DNA of 42,475 bases from an uncultured Lachnospiraceae bacterium (lineage in GTDB: Bacteria; Bacillota; Clostridia; Lachnospirales; Lachnospiraceae): assembly GCA_947169235.1 (NCBI GenBank), contig CAMVOY010000017.1, positions 1 to 42,475 on the forward strand, in the 5' to 3' direction. This document shows positions 42,361-42,475 of the stretch, in pieces. The notes below the pieces were generated by a model. The model searched no databases. It was not told where the DNA came from and saw nothing but the letters and a program-made list of their open reading frames with translations. Within the stretch, counting starts at the first letter, position 1; each line of letters opens with the position of its first letter. Both the position numbers and the translations under genes were made by a program.

Positions 42361-42475
42361 CATATATTATGGGATTATTGTTTGCCCACTGAATTTAAGA
42401 AGACAATTTTTTTAAAAAAATTTAAAACCTGACAGCTACATCCTGCGTCATATGAGTGTAAAAAGAAAAAAATGC

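Noticed and set aside
1-42475. CRISPR array, prophage or integrase genes
   Set aside because: I saw no regularly spaced direct repeats, cas genes, integrase or transposase motifs on either strand.

Overview
The window looks like chromosomal DNA from a motile, anaerobic, Gram-positive Clostridia bacterium, most likely a Butyrivibrio-like Lachnospiraceae. The clues are the rpmE-yqhQ-prmC-prfA order, a DUF4364 protein, a YvyF-type flagellar-operon protein, a cytosolic GH5 glycosidase, a Gram-positive RND exporter and many c-di-GMP proteins. This placement is inference from gene content; there is no rRNA here.

Layout: (1) 1-3544 is a gatCAB operon with a 5'-truncated gatC, a trimmed gatA and a gatB with an insertion. 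(2) 3710-5051 is an ECF sigma factor with an overlapping membrane-anchored partner. (3) 5355-6428 is a Ca-binding-repeat protein without a signal peptide. (4) 6499-9796 is an accessory island: a C-terminal gene remnant, a Fic-family protein lacking the canonical His, a decayed HigBA-type toxin-antitoxin pair, and two secreted proteins transcribed leftward from a promoter whose spacer is a (TA)9 repeat. (5) 9798-10095 is a long, branched inverted-repeat element. (6) 10198-15390 holds a PilZ protein, a 1358-residue RND exporter with a giant coiled-coil insert, and a membrane protein. (7) 15408-18482 is RluA-type pseudouridine synthase, DJ-1-like protein, recU, tRNA-Gly(CCC) and an FNT channel. 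(8) 18509-23242 is a translationally coupled EAL / GGDEF / hypB / DNA glycosylase chain. (9) 23283-29421 is GH5, LMW tyrosine phosphatase, argH, a lytic transglycosylase, YvyF-like protein, DUF4364 and malic enzyme. (10) 29449-34881 is rho, a second element sharing the same core, then rpmE, yqhQ, prmC and prfA. (11) 34944-37482 is a 7TM-EAL protein and thrH. (12) 37575-42250 is an XRE/HipA-like kinase pair followed closely by a sigma factor fused to a membrane/sensor domain, a lipoprotein, and a divergent paralogous sigma factor with a small overlapping leader gene.

Housekeeping genes dominate 15-37 kb. The most unusual signals are the two ~300-bp branched inverted-repeat elements (9798-10095 and 30951-31270), which share a nearly identical 23-24 nt core in opposite orientation; the TA-tract promoter of the secreted-protein pair, laid out like a phase-variation switch; the XRE-HipA-sigma-lipoprotein array; and the wrecked TA locus beside the Fic gene. 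All coordinates and motifs were read by eye. No database search was possible, so family names rest on remembered motifs.
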